Positions 26,276 through 33,983 of a stretch of DNA of 64,000 bases are shown here, piece by piece; position 1 is the first letter of the stretch; the number at the start of each line of letters is the position of its first letter. The notes beneath the pieces were generated by a model. It was not told the origin of the DNA and searched no databases. It saw only the letters and a list, made by a program, of their open reading frames with translations. The stretch comes from Altererythrobacter sp. KTW20L (GTDB lineage Bacteria; Pseudomonadota; Alphaproteobacteria; Sphingomonadales; Sphingomonadaceae): contig NZ_JAMFLH010000005.1 in the NCBI RefSeq assembly GCF_023501975.1, positions 62,001 to 126,000 on the forward strand, in the 5' to 3' direction. Position numbers and translations under genes: made by a program.

Positions 26276-26842
26276 TCAGGCCGGCTTGCGGCTGTCCTGC
26301 GCCATATTTGACCGGCCGACACTCTCGACCTGGCCAAGCTCCAGCCCATAGCGCCGCGACAGCACCAATTGCCCGCCGCGCCCCAGCGCATGGGTGGGTC
26401 GCACTTCACCGGTTTCGACAAAGCCCGCCTTCTTCAGCACCGCGCCGCTTGCCGGGTTGTCGAGATAGTGCCCTGCCGACAGGCGCTGCACGCCCAGCGT
26501 GCGGGCTATTTCCAGCACGCCTGCCAGAGCTTCGGACGCATAGCCCTTGCCCCGGTGGCCGCGGCCGATCCAGTAGCCGACATCGGGCACCGCCGCAGTG
26601 CAGTCCATGCCGATGGCCCCGATGATCGGCGAACCCTCAACACCCGGCAGGGTAATGGCAAACTGCAGGTCGAGCGGATCACGCAGCGCACCGCAGAACG
26701 CCTGTGCATCCTCGGGCCCATAGGGCCACGGCGCGCGGGCCAGCATCCGCACCACGCCGGCATCGTTTATCCCGCGATAGATCTCGCGCCAGTCCTCGGG
26801 GAATGGCGGGCGGAGGAACAGCCTCTGCGTGCGAATGAACAT
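26276..26842 (-). CDS. GNAT-family N-acetyltransferase
   Basis: A 188-residue acetyltransferase of the RimJ/RimL-like type. TQRLFLRPPFPEDWREIYRGIND begins the fold, and VGYWIGRGHRGKGYASEALAGVLEIA contains the acetyl-CoA pyrophosphate loop (R-G-H-R-G-K-G). DNPASGAVLKKAGFVETGEV is the typical C-terminal strand-helix. The acceptor could be a protein N-terminus or a small amine; sequence does not decide. It lies downstream of rpmA but behind two terminator-like hairpins. Confidence 0.85.
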   Translation of the reverse strand: MFIRTQRLFLRPPFPEDWREIYRGINDAGVVRMLARAPWPYGPEDAQAFCGALRDPLDLQFAITLPGVEGSPIIGAIGMDCTAAVPDVGYWIGRGHRGKGYASEALAGVLEIARTLGVQRLSAGHYLDNPASGAVLKKAGFVETGEVRPTHALGRGGQLVLSRRYGLELGQVESVGRSNMAQDSRKPA

Positions 26843-26922
26843 GACACTTCTCCCTCGTGCCCCCTGCGCAGCGCCCCTCTAGGCACGGCAAGTGACGGTG
26901 ATGTTGCGAAGGAGAAACAAAA

Positions 26923-26949
26923 AAGGAGACGGGTCGGCCCCATCTCCTT
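26923..26949. terminator. Hairpin upstream of the GNAT gene
   Basis: Perfect 7-bp arms AAGGAGA (26923-26929) and TCTCCTT (26943-26949) with a 13-nt loop. On the minus strand the stem is followed by TTTTTGTTTC, so it could end leftward read-through from rplU-rpmA. It is the second hairpin after the one at 26980-27008. Confidence 0.5.
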
Positions 26950-26979
26950 CGTCTTTTCCGGAAAAAATATTTGGTCCGG

Positions 26980-27008
26980 AAAGGGGCCACCCGGTGGATG
27001 GCCCCTTT
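26980..27008 (-). terminator. rpmA transcription terminator
   Basis: Perfect 10-bp stem AAAGGGGCCA/TGGCCCCTTT with a 9-nt loop, 15 bp after the rpmA stop. Reading on the minus strand a T-rich tract (ATATTTTTTC) follows about 10 nt downstream, within a second overlapping dyad (TTTCCGG 26955-26961 with CCGGAAA 26976-26982). This ends the rplU-rpmA transcript. Confidence 0.75.
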
Positions 27009-27023
27009 ATCGGTCCATCCGGT

Positions 27024-27293
27024 TTATTCGGCTGCCTCGGCGGCCATGTCTACCGACACGTATTGACGGCCCAGCTTGCCCATGTGGAAGCGCACGCGGC
27101 CCACCACGAGCGCAAACAGGGTGTGGTCCCTGCCGATGCCGACATTGGCACCCGGGTAGAACTTGGTCCCGCGCTGGCGCACGATAATGTTGCCGCCGAT
27201 CACTTCCTGACCGCCGAACTTCTTTACGCCGAGGCGACGGCCAGCCGAATCGCGACCGTTGCGCGACGAACCGCCAGCTTTCTTATGTGCCAT
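27024..27293 (-). CDS. rpmA: 50S ribosomal protein L27
   Basis: An 89-residue ribosomal protein at the peptidyl-transferase side of the large subunit. It begins [28 protein letters not shown], diagnostic for L27, with the mature-type N-terminus (no cleavable Firmicute extension), and ends in an acidic AAEAAE tail. It follows rplU by 44 bp in the conserved rplU-rpmA operon and is followed by a strong terminator. Confidence 0.98.
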   Translation of the reverse strand: MAHKKAGGSSRNGRDSAGRRLGVKKFGGQEVIGGNIIVRQRGTKFYPGANVGIGRDHTLFALVVGRVRFHMGKLGRQYVSVDMAAEAAE

Positions 27294-27337
27294 CTCGTCT
27301 TACTCCGTCTTCAGCCCGGCGCACCGGGGATCAAATC

Positions 27338-27763
27338 TTATTCTGCGGCCTTCTTGGCAGCAGCCTTCTTGGCGGGCGCCTTCTTGGCAGCAGGTGCAGC
27401 TTCCGCAGCAGCGGGAGCGGCATCGGCCTTCGGCTCGGCAGCCTTCTTCGGCGCGGCCTTCTTGGCTTCGCCCACGGCCGTGATGCGCAGCAGGGTGAGC
27501 TGCTGGCGGTGGCCGTTCTTGCGGCGATAGTTGTGGCGGCGCTTCTTCTTGAAGACGATGACCTTTTCGGACTTCGCCTGCGCGATGATCTCTGCCGAAA
27601 CAGTGATCTTCGAAGCGTCCGCCATGTCGGCGCCTTCGCCGGCCAGGAGGACATCGCCCAGCACGATCGTTTCGCCGGCATCGCCTGCCAGCTTTTCGAC
27701 CGCAATCTTGTCTCCGGCGGCTACGCGATACTGCTTGCCGCCTGTGCGCACTACTGCGAACAT
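27338..27763 (-). CDS. rplU: 50S ribosomal protein L21 with Ala/Lys-rich extension
   Basis: Large-subunit protein L21. Residues 1-100 match the family ([20 protein letters not shown]..., [24 protein letters not shown]). The remaining roughly 40 residues are an Ala/Lys/Pro low-complexity tail ([13 protein letters not shown]...), making it 141 residues against about 103 in E. coli. Such tails are common in sphingomonads and probably bind rRNA, but that is inference. ATG at 27763 is fixed by the family N-terminus. First gene of rplU-rpmA. Confidence 0.97.
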   Translation of the reverse strand: MFAVVRTGGKQYRVAAGDKIAVEKLAGDAGETIVLGDVLLAGEGADMADASKITVSAEIIAQAKSEKVIVFKKKRRHNYRRKNGHRQQLTLLRITAVGEAKKAAPKKAAEPKADAAPAAAEAAPAAKKAPAKKAAAKKAAE

Positions 27764-27859
27764 GGTGTTCTGTTCCGTTTCATCAGCTGTCGTTGCACCG
27801 GGGTTATCCCACCGCAATGACAAAAAAGGGCGCCCACAAGGGCACCGCCAAGTGGGGCG

Positions 27860-27888
27860 CCGATAAGGCAGGTGGCCCTTGCTGTCAA
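27860..27888 (-). promoter_or_regulatory. rplU-rpmA promoter
   Basis: On the minus strand TTGACA (27888-27883) is followed after exactly 17 bp by TATCGG (27865-27860). This is a full consensus -35 with an acceptable -10, about 97 bp upstream of the rplU start. The predicted 5' leader of roughly 90 nt contains GC-rich inverted segments (GGGCGCC near 27829 and 27855) and could host autogenous control, but no known L21 binding fold is recognisable. Confidence 0.7.
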
Positions 27889-27996
27889 CACGCAGACGCG
27901 GATTTTCGCCGTTGTTGGCCGGGGAAATGTGCAGTTCAGGCCACAGGGACGATGGACTGCTGGAAAGTGCACCCATGCCCCGCTAAGGCCCATGCG

Positions 27997-28518
27997 ATGT
28001 TGTTGCCGCGCCATACCACAGCCCTCGCCCTGCCTGCCATGCTGGTTCTGGGGGCCTGTGCCTCGTCCGGCGGCGGATCGTCGCAGTACCCCAGCCTGGA
28101 TATCCGCGAATCGGAACGGGTGCTGGGCACCCTGGATGCGCCGCCTGCCCCTGCGTTCACCCCGGCCCCGGTAACGCCCGCCACGCTGGCCAGGCTCGAT
28201 AGCCTGGCAGCCACTGCCCGCGCGGCGCACCAGCGCTTCCTGGCCGCTGCAGGCGACGCTGGCGCCATTGTGCGCAGAACCGCCGGAAGCGCCACTGGAT
28301 CAGACGGCTGGTCACGCGCGCAAGTGGCCGTGGCGGGGCTCGCCTCGATCCGCAGCGATGCGATGATCGCGCTGGCCGATATCGACCGGATCCATGTCGA
28401 TGCCCATGTGGGCGGGGCGGAAATCGTCCGGAGCGAGGCCGTGCGGGCCGAAGTGTCGGCCCTGGTAGCCGAGCAGGATCGCGTGATCGCCGACCTGTTG
28501 CAGACGCTGGGCGGCTGA
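27997..28518 (+). CDS. Hypothetical lipoprotein
   Basis: A 173-residue protein with a lipoprotein signal ending LGAC (Cys near residue 19), then a short Gly/Ser linker. The Ala-rich, mostly helical body (TLARLDSLAATARAAHQRFLAAAGDAG, ALADIDRIHVDAHVGG, EVSALVAEQDRVIADLLQTLGG) looks like a helical bundle or coiled coil. No named domain is recognised. ATG at 27997 is chosen to place the signal at the N-terminus. It diverges from rplU across a 233-bp gap that holds the rplU promoter. Confidence 0.7.
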   Translation: MLLPRHTTALALPAMLVLGACASSGGGSSQYPSLDIRESERVLGTLDAPPAPAFTPAPVTPATLARLDSLAATARAAHQRFLAAAGDAGAIVRRTAGSATGSDGWSRAQVAVAGLASIRSDAMIALADIDRIHVDAHVGGAEIVRSEAVRAEVSALVAEQDRVIADLLQTLGG

Positions 28519-28538
28519 AGCCTGCTTTACAAACTAAA

Positions 28539-28568
28539 CGCGGGACCGGCCGTTAGACCGATCCCGCG
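28539..28568 (-). terminator. Terminator of the small membrane protein gene
   Basis: CGCGGGACCGG (28539-28549) pairs with CCGATCCCGCG (28558-28568) at 10 of 11 positions. On the minus strand the stem is followed by TTTAGTTTGT, giving a rho-independent terminator 45 bp beyond the stop at 28613. It may also stop the convergent lipoprotein transcript. Confidence 0.65.
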
Positions 28569-28612
28569 CAGACGAGGCATAGAAATGCGGTAACCCGATC
28601 GCGTGAAGCGGG

Positions 28613-29071
28613 TCAGCGCACCAAGGCGGCAATGGTCACAACCGCCAAACCCCAGACAACGATCAATACAGGGAGGATCAGTACCTGCACTGTGGCTGCG
28701 CCTGCGGTGTTATGCCCCGTAAGGGAAGTGATGCCGTCGCGCTGGAACTTCGCCCAGCTTTTCGCCTTTGCCGGAGCATCGGGCGACAACTTGGTCCAGA
28801 TCGTGGGAATGCCGAAGCCCGCCACGATGAAGAAGGTGAAGATCACCATCGGAATGATCAGTTCCGGAGTGGAAAAGGCCAGCGCCGTGGTGGCGAGGAA
28901 GGTGAGGTAGCAGGCCACGGTGGCAATATAGAGCCCGCGCGGCAGTTCGAAATTGCGATCGACCACATGAGTAATCGCCGGGGCAATTGCCGGGGCCTGC
29001 TGCAGGTCGGGCAACAGGTCATGCACGTCCGCATGGGCGGCTATGGTGGCGCGGTTGAGTTTCTGGGCCAT
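28613..29071 (-). CDS. Conserved small membrane protein, function unknown
   Basis: A 152-residue protein with three predicted transmembrane helices: GLYIATVACYLTFLATTALAF, LIIPMVIFTFFIVAGFGIP and VQVLILPVLIVVWGLAVVTI. The N-terminal 45 residues are polar and precede the first helix. No family is recognised. ATG at 29071 follows a strong AAGGAAGGA ribosome site. It is separated from moaE by 96 bp and closed by its own terminator, so it is probably a single-gene transcript. Confidence 0.75.
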   Translation of the reverse strand: MAQKLNRATIAAHADVHDLLPDLQQAPAIAPAITHVVDRNFELPRGLYIATVACYLTFLATTALAFSTPELIIPMVIFTFFIVAGFGIPTIWTKLSPDAPAKAKSWAKFQRDGITSLTGHNTAGAATVQVLILPVLIVVWGLAVVTIAALVR

Positions 29072-29167
29072 GAACCTTGATCCTTCCTTGTTACAGGCAA
29101 GGATGTGGACGCGTTCAGGCCGAGTCGCCTTGATTCCGGTCAAAATTCCCGGGCAGGCGGATTGCGG

Positions 29168-29611
29168 TCAGCCCCAGCGGGAGATATCCGCGTAGTCTTC
29201 TCCGCGCGGTTCGATCCAGTTCCACACGCCGCCGCGCTTCTCGCGCTTCCAGAACCACGAATCGGACTTGAGGTGGTCCATGGCGAAATCCACCGCGTCG
29301 ATAGCCCCGCGCCGGTGGCGGGCGGCGGCAGAGACCAGCACGATCGGTTCGCCCGGCAACATCACTCCGGTGCGGTGGACGATGAGCAGGCTCATCAGGC
29401 CGAAGCGCTCGATCGTCTGGTCGGCCAGCTGCTCCATTCCCGCCAGGGTCATCGGCGCATAGTGCAGCAGTTCCAGCGCCTCCACATCATCATCGCTGCG
29501 CACTTCGCCCACGAAAGTGCAGACCCCGCCAAGACCAGGGTGGGCATTGGTGAACGGGCCAACATATTCGCCAGGAACGAACGGCTCGGCCAGCAATCGG
29601 ACATCACGCAT
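29168..29611 (-). CDS. moaE: Molybdopterin synthase catalytic subunit MoaE
   Basis: Large subunit of molybdopterin synthase, 147 residues. GVCTFVGEVRSDDDVEALELLHYAPMTL is the family core, HRTGVMLPGEPIVLVSAAARHR the second strand block, and KSDSWFWKREKRGGVWNW carries the conserved Lys residues that accept the MoaD tail. It follows moaD with a 4-bp gap, and moaA-moaD-moaE form one transcriptional unit for converting GTP-derived precursor Z to molybdopterin. Confidence 0.96.
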   Translation of the reverse strand: MRDVRLLAEPFVPGEYVGPFTNAHPGLGGVCTFVGEVRSDDDVEALELLHYAPMTLAGMEQLADQTIERFGLMSLLIVHRTGVMLPGEPIVLVSAAARHRRGAIDAVDFAMDHLKSDSWFWKREKRGGVWNWIEPRGEDYADISRWG

Positions 29612-29615
29612 GGGT

Positions 29616-29855
29616 TCAGCCGCCGCTGACCGGAGGCAACAACGCCACTTCGTCACCTGCTCTGGCCTGGAGCGCGGCCTTGTCGGCCAGCAGCGCGCCA
29701 TTGACAGCGATCCGCGTGCGATCTTGCATAACAGTCTCACGCAAGGGGCCGTGCAATTCATCGACCAGCCCCTGCCAGTCGAGCGGCGCTTCGATTTCGC
29801 GTTCGGCCACGCCTGCCAGGTCCGCCAGCTTGCCGAGGAATACCAGCCTGACCAA
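29616..29855 (-). CDS. moaD: Molybdopterin synthase sulfur-carrier subunit MoaD
   Basis: Ubiquitin-like sulfur carrier of 79 residues ending in the required Gly-Gly (LLPPVSGG). The start is a TTG at 29855, one base after the moaA stop and preceded by a GGGGGG stretch. It is chosen because the beta-grasp fold begins VRLVFLGKLADLAG right there and no ATG or GTG exists in the correct place. Partner of MoaE. Confidence 0.92.
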   Translation of the reverse strand: MVRLVFLGKLADLAGVAEREIEAPLDWQGLVDELHGPLRETVMQDRTRIAVNGALLADKAALQARAGDEVALLPPVSGG

Positions 29856-29856
29856 G

Positions 29857-30858
29857 TCAGCCCCCCGTAACCGACATATGGCGCGGCTGGGTCGGCCCTG
29901 CCCCTTCGCGGATCTCGAAGTGGTGGCGCTCGGGCTTGATCCGCATGGCCTCGTCCAGCGCGGCGGCCAGCCCGCCATCGGGATCGTCGGAGCGCAGCGG
30001 CCCGCGCAGGTCCACCATCTCCGACCCGCCGAGGCAGGCATAGAGCTGGCCGGTGGCGGTCACGCGGATGCGGTTGCACCCGGCGCAGAAGTTGTTGGTC
30101 AGCGGCGTGATGAAGCCCAGCCTGCCGCCGGTTTCCTTCACCGTGACATAGCGCGACGGGCCGCCGGTGCGGAAATCGCTGTCCTCCAGTGTAAAGCGCT
30201 GCTCCAGCCGGTCACGAATGGCGGTCAGCGGCAGGTAGTGATCCACCCGCTCGCCATCGACCTCGCCCAGCGGCATGACTTCGATCAGCGTCAGGTCATG
30301 GCCGTGGCTGTGGGCCCATTCGACGAGGAAGGGTATCTCCTCCTCGTTCAGGCCTTTCAGCGCCACGGTGTTGATCTTGACCTTGAGGCCAGCATCCTTG
30401 GCCGCCGCAATACCCTGCAGCACCTGCGCCAGCCGGTCGCGCCGCGACAGCTGCTGGAACAGCGCGCCGTCCATCGTATCAAGACTGACATTGATGCGCT
30501 TGACGCCTGCCGCAGCGATAGGCCCGGCGAATTCACCCAGTTGCGTACCGTTGGTGGTGAGGGTCAGTTCTTCCAGACCGTCTCCCAGCTTGCGGCCCAG
30601 CGCAGAGATAAGGTCGATCACATCGCGCCGCACCAGCGGTTCGCCGCCGGTCAAGCGGATCTTGGTGATCCCGCGATCGATGAAGCCCAGGGCCAGCTTG
30701 TGCAGCTCTTCCAGGCTCAGCACGTCCTTCTTGGGCAGGAACTGCATCGCTTCAGGCATGCAATAGGTGCAACGCAGGTCGCACCGGTCCGTCACCGACA
30801 GGCGGAGATAGGAAATGCGCCGGTTGAAGGCATCGACAAGGGGCTTAGAGCAGGACAT
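29857..30858 (-). CDS. moaA: GTP 3',8-cyclase MoaA
   Basis: Radical SAM enzyme for the first step of molybdenum cofactor synthesis, 333 residues. Cys26, Cys30 and Cys33 form the SAM [4Fe-4S] motif C-x3-C-x2-C (VTDRCDLRCTYCMPE). TGGEPLVRRDV follows, and the C-terminal cluster motif is NNFCAGCNRIRVT...LYACLGG. The C-terminus is the diagnostic Gly-Gly (MSVTGG) needed for activity. First of the moaA-D-E set; just downstream of folB and an SDR-like fragment. Confidence 0.97.
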   Translation of the reverse strand: MSCSKPLVDAFNRRISYLRLSVTDRCDLRCTYCMPEAMQFLPKKDVLSLEELHKLALGFIDRGITKIRLTGGEPLVRRDVIDLISALGRKLGDGLEELTLTTNGTQLGEFAGPIAAAGVKRINVSLDTMDGALFQQLSRRDRLAQVLQGIAAAKDAGLKVKINTVALKGLNEEEIPFLVEWAHSHGHDLTLIEVMPLGEVDGERVDHYLPLTAIRDRLEQRFTLEDSDFRTGGPSRYVTVKETGGRLGFITPLTNNFCAGCNRIRVTATGQLYACLGGSEMVDLRGPLRSDDPDGGLAAALDEAMRIKPERHHFEIREGAGPTQPRHMSVTGG

Positions 30859-30869
30859 GCCAGCCCTAC

Positions 30870-31202
30870 CTAGGCGCTTGTGGCGCGAATTGCATCCACC
30901 ATCAGCACTTGTCCGGTAACGCCGGGGGCACTTGCGAGATAGGCCACGGTTTCATCCAGCGCCGCACCCTCGCCGCCAACGACGGCATTGACCCTGAGCG
31001 GCGCAGCAGAGCGGGCCAAGTCCTGCACCAGCGCCAGCCGCCAGCCGGCGTGGGCATGGTCCGCAGGATCGAACACCAGCACCAGGTCATCCCCGGCGCC
31101 AAGCGCTGCGCGAACGGGAGCGCCGAAGGAAGCGTGAAAGGCGGCTGCCGCATCGAGCGGATCGTCCGGCAGTCCGCGCGCCTCGAACACCCGCTGCGCC
31201 AT
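30870..31202 (-). CDS. Short Rossmann/SDR-like protein of unknown function
   Basis: A 110-residue protein. The C-terminal third (LDETVAYLASAPGVTGQVLMVDAIRA) looks like the end of a short-chain dehydrogenase, and RLALVQDLARSAAPLRVNAVVGG like the helix-strand before it. The N-terminal cofactor loop and the Tyr-x3-Lys catalytic motif are missing, so an active dehydrogenase is unlikely. It overlaps folB by 1 base and precedes moaA by 11 bp, so it is made with pterin enzymes. It could be a decayed pteridine reductase or a scaffold. Confidence 0.6.
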   Translation of the reverse strand: MAQRVFEARGLPDDPLDAAAAFHASFGAPVRAALGAGDDLVLVFDPADHAHAGWRLALVQDLARSAAPLRVNAVVGGEGAALDETVAYLASAPGVTGQVLMVDAIRATSA

Positions 31203-31570
31203 CAGCGCCGCTCGCGCACCAGGGTGATGCCGATCTGCTCGTCGGCCTCGCTCAGCGCCAGCTTGACGATCTTGACGCTGACCTGCTCGACACGGGTGTC
31301 CTGCACGAACAGCGTTTCCACCACATGGTCGGCCACTGCCTCGATCAGCTTGTAATGGGTATCGCCCAGGGCTTCCGAACAGGCGAACTTCAGGTCCATG
31401 TAGTTCTTCGACGCATCCAGCGGCGTGTCGGGATCGTAGTGGTGCTGAACCTTGAAGCGCACCTGCACGGTGAATTTCAGCGGCTGCGGCTGGCCGGTTT
31501 CTTCCGAATAGATTCCCGTGTGCACGTCATGCACGAAATCGGCGAGTTCGAGGGTGAGGCTGTCGGCCAT
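31202..31570 (-). CDS. folB: Dihydroneopterin aldolase
   Basis: Folate pathway enzyme cleaving dihydroneopterin, 122 residues. Family features: LELADFVHDVHTGIYSEETGQPQPLKFTVQV with the conserved Glu, and a C-terminal VEQVSVKIVKLALSEADEQIGITL carrying the catalytic Lys. ATG at 31570 is chosen; the longer frame runs through the upstream gene. It overlaps the SDR-like fragment by a single base and is probably translationally coupled to it. Confidence 0.92.
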   Translation of the reverse strand: MADSLTLELADFVHDVHTGIYSEETGQPQPLKFTVQVRFKVQHHYDPDTPLDASKNYMDLKFACSEALGDTHYKLIEAVADHVVETLFVQDTRVEQVSVKIVKLALSEADEQIGITLVRERR

Positions 31571-31614
31571 GGGCGCGCCTGTGGCAGCGGCGCGTCCGCT
31601 TGGCAAGCTTATGC

Positions 31615-32892
31615 CTACTGGCACAAGCCCGCAGCCCGCTCGGCAATGCCGCGCAGGCCGCCGCGGCAGCGCGGGAGTCCGGCCGGCTCGGCGGGTGCGG
31701 GATCGGCCTGGCGCGACTGGCGGCCGGTGGTATCGCGCCCGCCCATCATCGCTTCCATGCCCGGAATCATCATCGCCATCGAACGGAACCGCACCCGGGC
31801 GATCCATTCGGGTCGCCACGAAGCCGGGGCGTTCTGCGGCCGTTCGGGATAGGTGAAGTTCACTTGCGGTCCATAGGCATAGAGGCTGGTCATCATCGCC
31901 TGCCCGCCCGCTGCCCGCGCCTCTGCCGGGATCACGCATTCGGTCGTGCCCGGTTCCATCAGCTGCCCCGCCTCGACATAGCTGCGCGCGGCGGCAGGCG
32001 ATATCCAGTCGGCAAACGGCCCGCCGAAGGACTGGGAAGAGGACGAGGTCCACCAGACCATGTCGCCATTGTTCTGCCCCGCCCCAATCGACCAGGCATA
32101 GTATCCGGTCGCCTTGTCGAGATGGTTCCACCGCATCCGGGTGGCCCCGCTGGCAAGGTCAATGCCTGCCGGGTTTAGGCCGGGCATGAAATCCTCGGCC
32201 AAGTTGAATGATATCTCGGGCGAATAGTTGCCCACCACCCGGTGCGCGCCGAGCAGCGAGGACTGCGCGGTGAGGCTGGCGGTGGACCGGCTATTGGGCC
32301 AGTCGCCATAGGTCGTGCTGTTGGACACCATGACCTGCCAGTCCTCAGGCAGGTCAAGTCCTTGGGCGAACAGGCCGGGCGGAATCTCGCCGCGCGCCAT
32401 CCGGGCAAAGTCGATTACCACCGGCTGGCCCGCTCCCGCCCGCTCACCGCAGCCCCAGAACAGCAACAGCCGCCCGCGTGGCATCTCGGCATTGCCGGGC
32501 ATGCCGGGTTCGGAATCGTCGTCGCTCTGGCCGGTGCGGCGGCTGGGGGTCACCAGCGGCACCGAGGCACCGAGGCCCGCGCCCTGCGGCATGAAATGGT
32601 CCGCTGCGGGCGAGCCTTGCGCCGACTGCGTGGAGCCGAGCCGCAGGGTCAGCTCATGCGCCACCCCGCCGCCGCCGCCGCGCATCATGTTCATGATCCC
32701 GCCAAGGCCGCCGCCTTGCCCGCCCTGCGTCATCGCCGCCATGCCGGACAATGTGCCGGCATCCATCGTGTAGCGGGCAATTGTCTGGGTGTTCTGCTGC
32801 GAAAGGACCGGCGTGACAGCCGCCGCCATGGCAGTGGCCGCGAGCCCGACCATCATGCCTGTGCGAAACCGATTGCCCTTATGGAAGCCCAT
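31615..32892 (-). CDS. Hypothetical secreted protein
   Basis: A 425-residue protein with a signal peptide (residues 1-31, ending TPVLSQQ). A Gly/Met-rich stretch follows (GGLGGIMNMMRGGGGGV, about residues 62-78), then a region with FWGCGERAGAGQP, aromatic-rich repeats (GYYAWSIGAGQNNGDMVWWTSS) and a Cys-containing C-terminal tail. I do not recognise a family. Two pairs of Cys could form disulfides. It starts 107 bp from the methyltransferase stop and runs toward folB (44 bp gap). Predicted periplasmic or outer-membrane-associated. Confidence 0.65.
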   Translation of the reverse strand: MGFHKGNRFRTGMMVGLAATAMAAAVTPVLSQQNTQTIARYTMDAGTLSGMAAMTQGGQGGGLGGIMNMMRGGGGGVAHELTLRLGSTQSAQGSPAADHFMPQGAGLGASVPLVTPSRRTGQSDDDSEPGMPGNAEMPRGRLLLFWGCGERAGAGQPVVIDFARMARGEIPPGLFAQGLDLPEDWQVMVSNSTTYGDWPNSRSTASLTAQSSLLGAHRVVGNYSPEISFNLAEDFMPGLNPAGIDLASGATRMRWNHLDKATGYYAWSIGAGQNNGDMVWWTSSSSQSFGGPFADWISPAAARSYVEAGQLMEPGTTECVIPAEARAAGGQAMMTSLYAYGPQVNFTYPERPQNAPASWRPEWIARVRFRSMAMMIPGMEAMMGGRDTTGRQSRQADPAPAEPAGLPRCRGGLRGIAERAAGLCQ

Positions 32893-32999
32893 GCCTTTTC
32901 CCCCAAGCGCGGGCGGGCCGACTCAGCAGGCCGACCGGCCCTGGTACTCTGCGATCATAGGCTTGTGGGCCTCGGGTCGGAAGCGGCAATTGCCCGCGA

Positions 33000-33983
33000 T
33001 CAAGTGCCCCGCCAGCGGGCAAAGATCGCGGTGGGCAGCAGGCGGCCATCCTGCCCATCCTCACGCACCGCCAGGTCGCCATGCTCGATCGTGCCGGGAA
33101 GGTCGGCCAGGGCTTCTGCGAGCAATCCGCCAATGGCGAGCGACGACATGCGCACGGCATAAACCGTGAGGAACAGGAAGCGGCTGTCGGCATCGAGCAG
33201 GCGGCGGCAATCGGCGACAAGGCCGGGCAGGCCTTCCTCCAGCCGCCAGACCTCGCCGTCGGGACCGCGCCCGAACTTGGGCGGATCGAGGATGATCCCG
33301 TCATAGCGCTTGCCGCGCCGCACTTCGCGCGCGGTGAACTTGCCCGCATCGTCCACCAGCCAGCGGATCGGGCGATCGGTCATTCCCGACAGCGCCGCAT
33401 TCTCGCGCGCCTGGGCAACCGATTTCTTGCTGGCATCGACGTGGGTGACCGGCCCGCACTGGCTGAGCGCGAGGCTACCAACGCCGGTATAGCCGAACAG
33501 GTTGAGGGTGGAAAATCCTCCCCCGTGGGGGAGGGGGACCACCGAAGGTGGTGGAGGCGCGCGCCCGTCGGTTGCCCCTCCACCATGCTGTGCATGGTCC
33601 CCCTCCCCGTGCCGGGGAGGATCGCTGAGGCGTCCGCGCATCCAGTCCCACACGGGTGCCATGTCTGGGAAAAAGCCGAGGTGGCGGAAGGGGGTGCACT
33701 GGGCGGTGAACTTCGCTTCGTTCCATGCCAGCGGCCAGCCATCGCGCGGCACGTCCTTCAGGAATTGCCAGCGCCCGCCGCCATCCTCGTCCGAACCAGG
33801 CACGAATTCGGCGTGGGCCTGCCATTCCTTCTGCCGGGGTGACCACATGGCCTGCGGTTCGGGGCGGATGAAGCGGTACTTGCCATAGCGTTCCAGCTTG
33901 CGCCCGTGGCCGCTGTCCACCAGGCCATAGTCGGCCCAGCCTGCGCCTTCCATCACCAGTGGCTGGGTGGCGACCTCAGCCAT
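33000..33983 (-). CDS. Class I SAM-dependent methyltransferase (RlmI/K-like) with in-frame palindromic insertion
   Basis: A 327-residue methyltransferase of the 23S rRNA RlmI/RlmK type. LNLFGYTGVGSLALSQCGPVTHVDASKKSVAQARENAALSG is the SAM-binding part, and DGIILDPPKFGRGPDGEVW supplies the DPPKFG catalytic motif. Residues about 122-156 (start of the insert DPPRHGEGDHAQHGG...) are encoded by a 104-bp palindromic repeat, and the reading frame continues through it. The insert lies just before motif I, where a surface loop is likely. It shares one base with the thrC stop (TAATG). Confidence 0.88.
   Translation of the reverse strand: MAEVATQPLVMEGAGWADYGLVDSGHGRKLERYGKYRFIRPEPQAMWSPRQKEWQAHAEFVPGSDEDGGGRWQFLKDVPRDGWPLAWNEAKFTAQCTPFRHLGFFPDMAPVWDWMRGRLSDPPRHGEGDHAQHGGGATDGRAPPPPSVVPLPHGGGFSTLNLFGYTGVGSLALSQCGPVTHVDASKKSVAQARENAALSGMTDRPIRWLVDDAGKFTAREVRRGKRYDGIILDPPKFGRGPDGEVWRLEEGLPGLVADCRRLLDADSRFLFLTVYAVRMSSLAIGGLLAEALADLPGTIEHGDLAVREDGQDGRLLPTAIFARWRGT
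33517..33620. repeat. GC-rich palindromic element inside a coding sequence
   Basis: A 104-bp element made of four nested hairpins: CCTCCCCC-GT-GGGGGAGG (33517-33534), CCACC-GAA-GGTGG (33539-33551), ACCATGC-TGT-GCATGGT (33582-33598) and CCTCCCCG-TGC-CGGGGAGG (33602-33620). The ends are near-repeats of each other. It lies wholly within the methyltransferase gene and has no stop in the gene frame. Composition and symmetry match a mobile REP/palindromic element rather than the surrounding gene. Confidence 0.8.
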
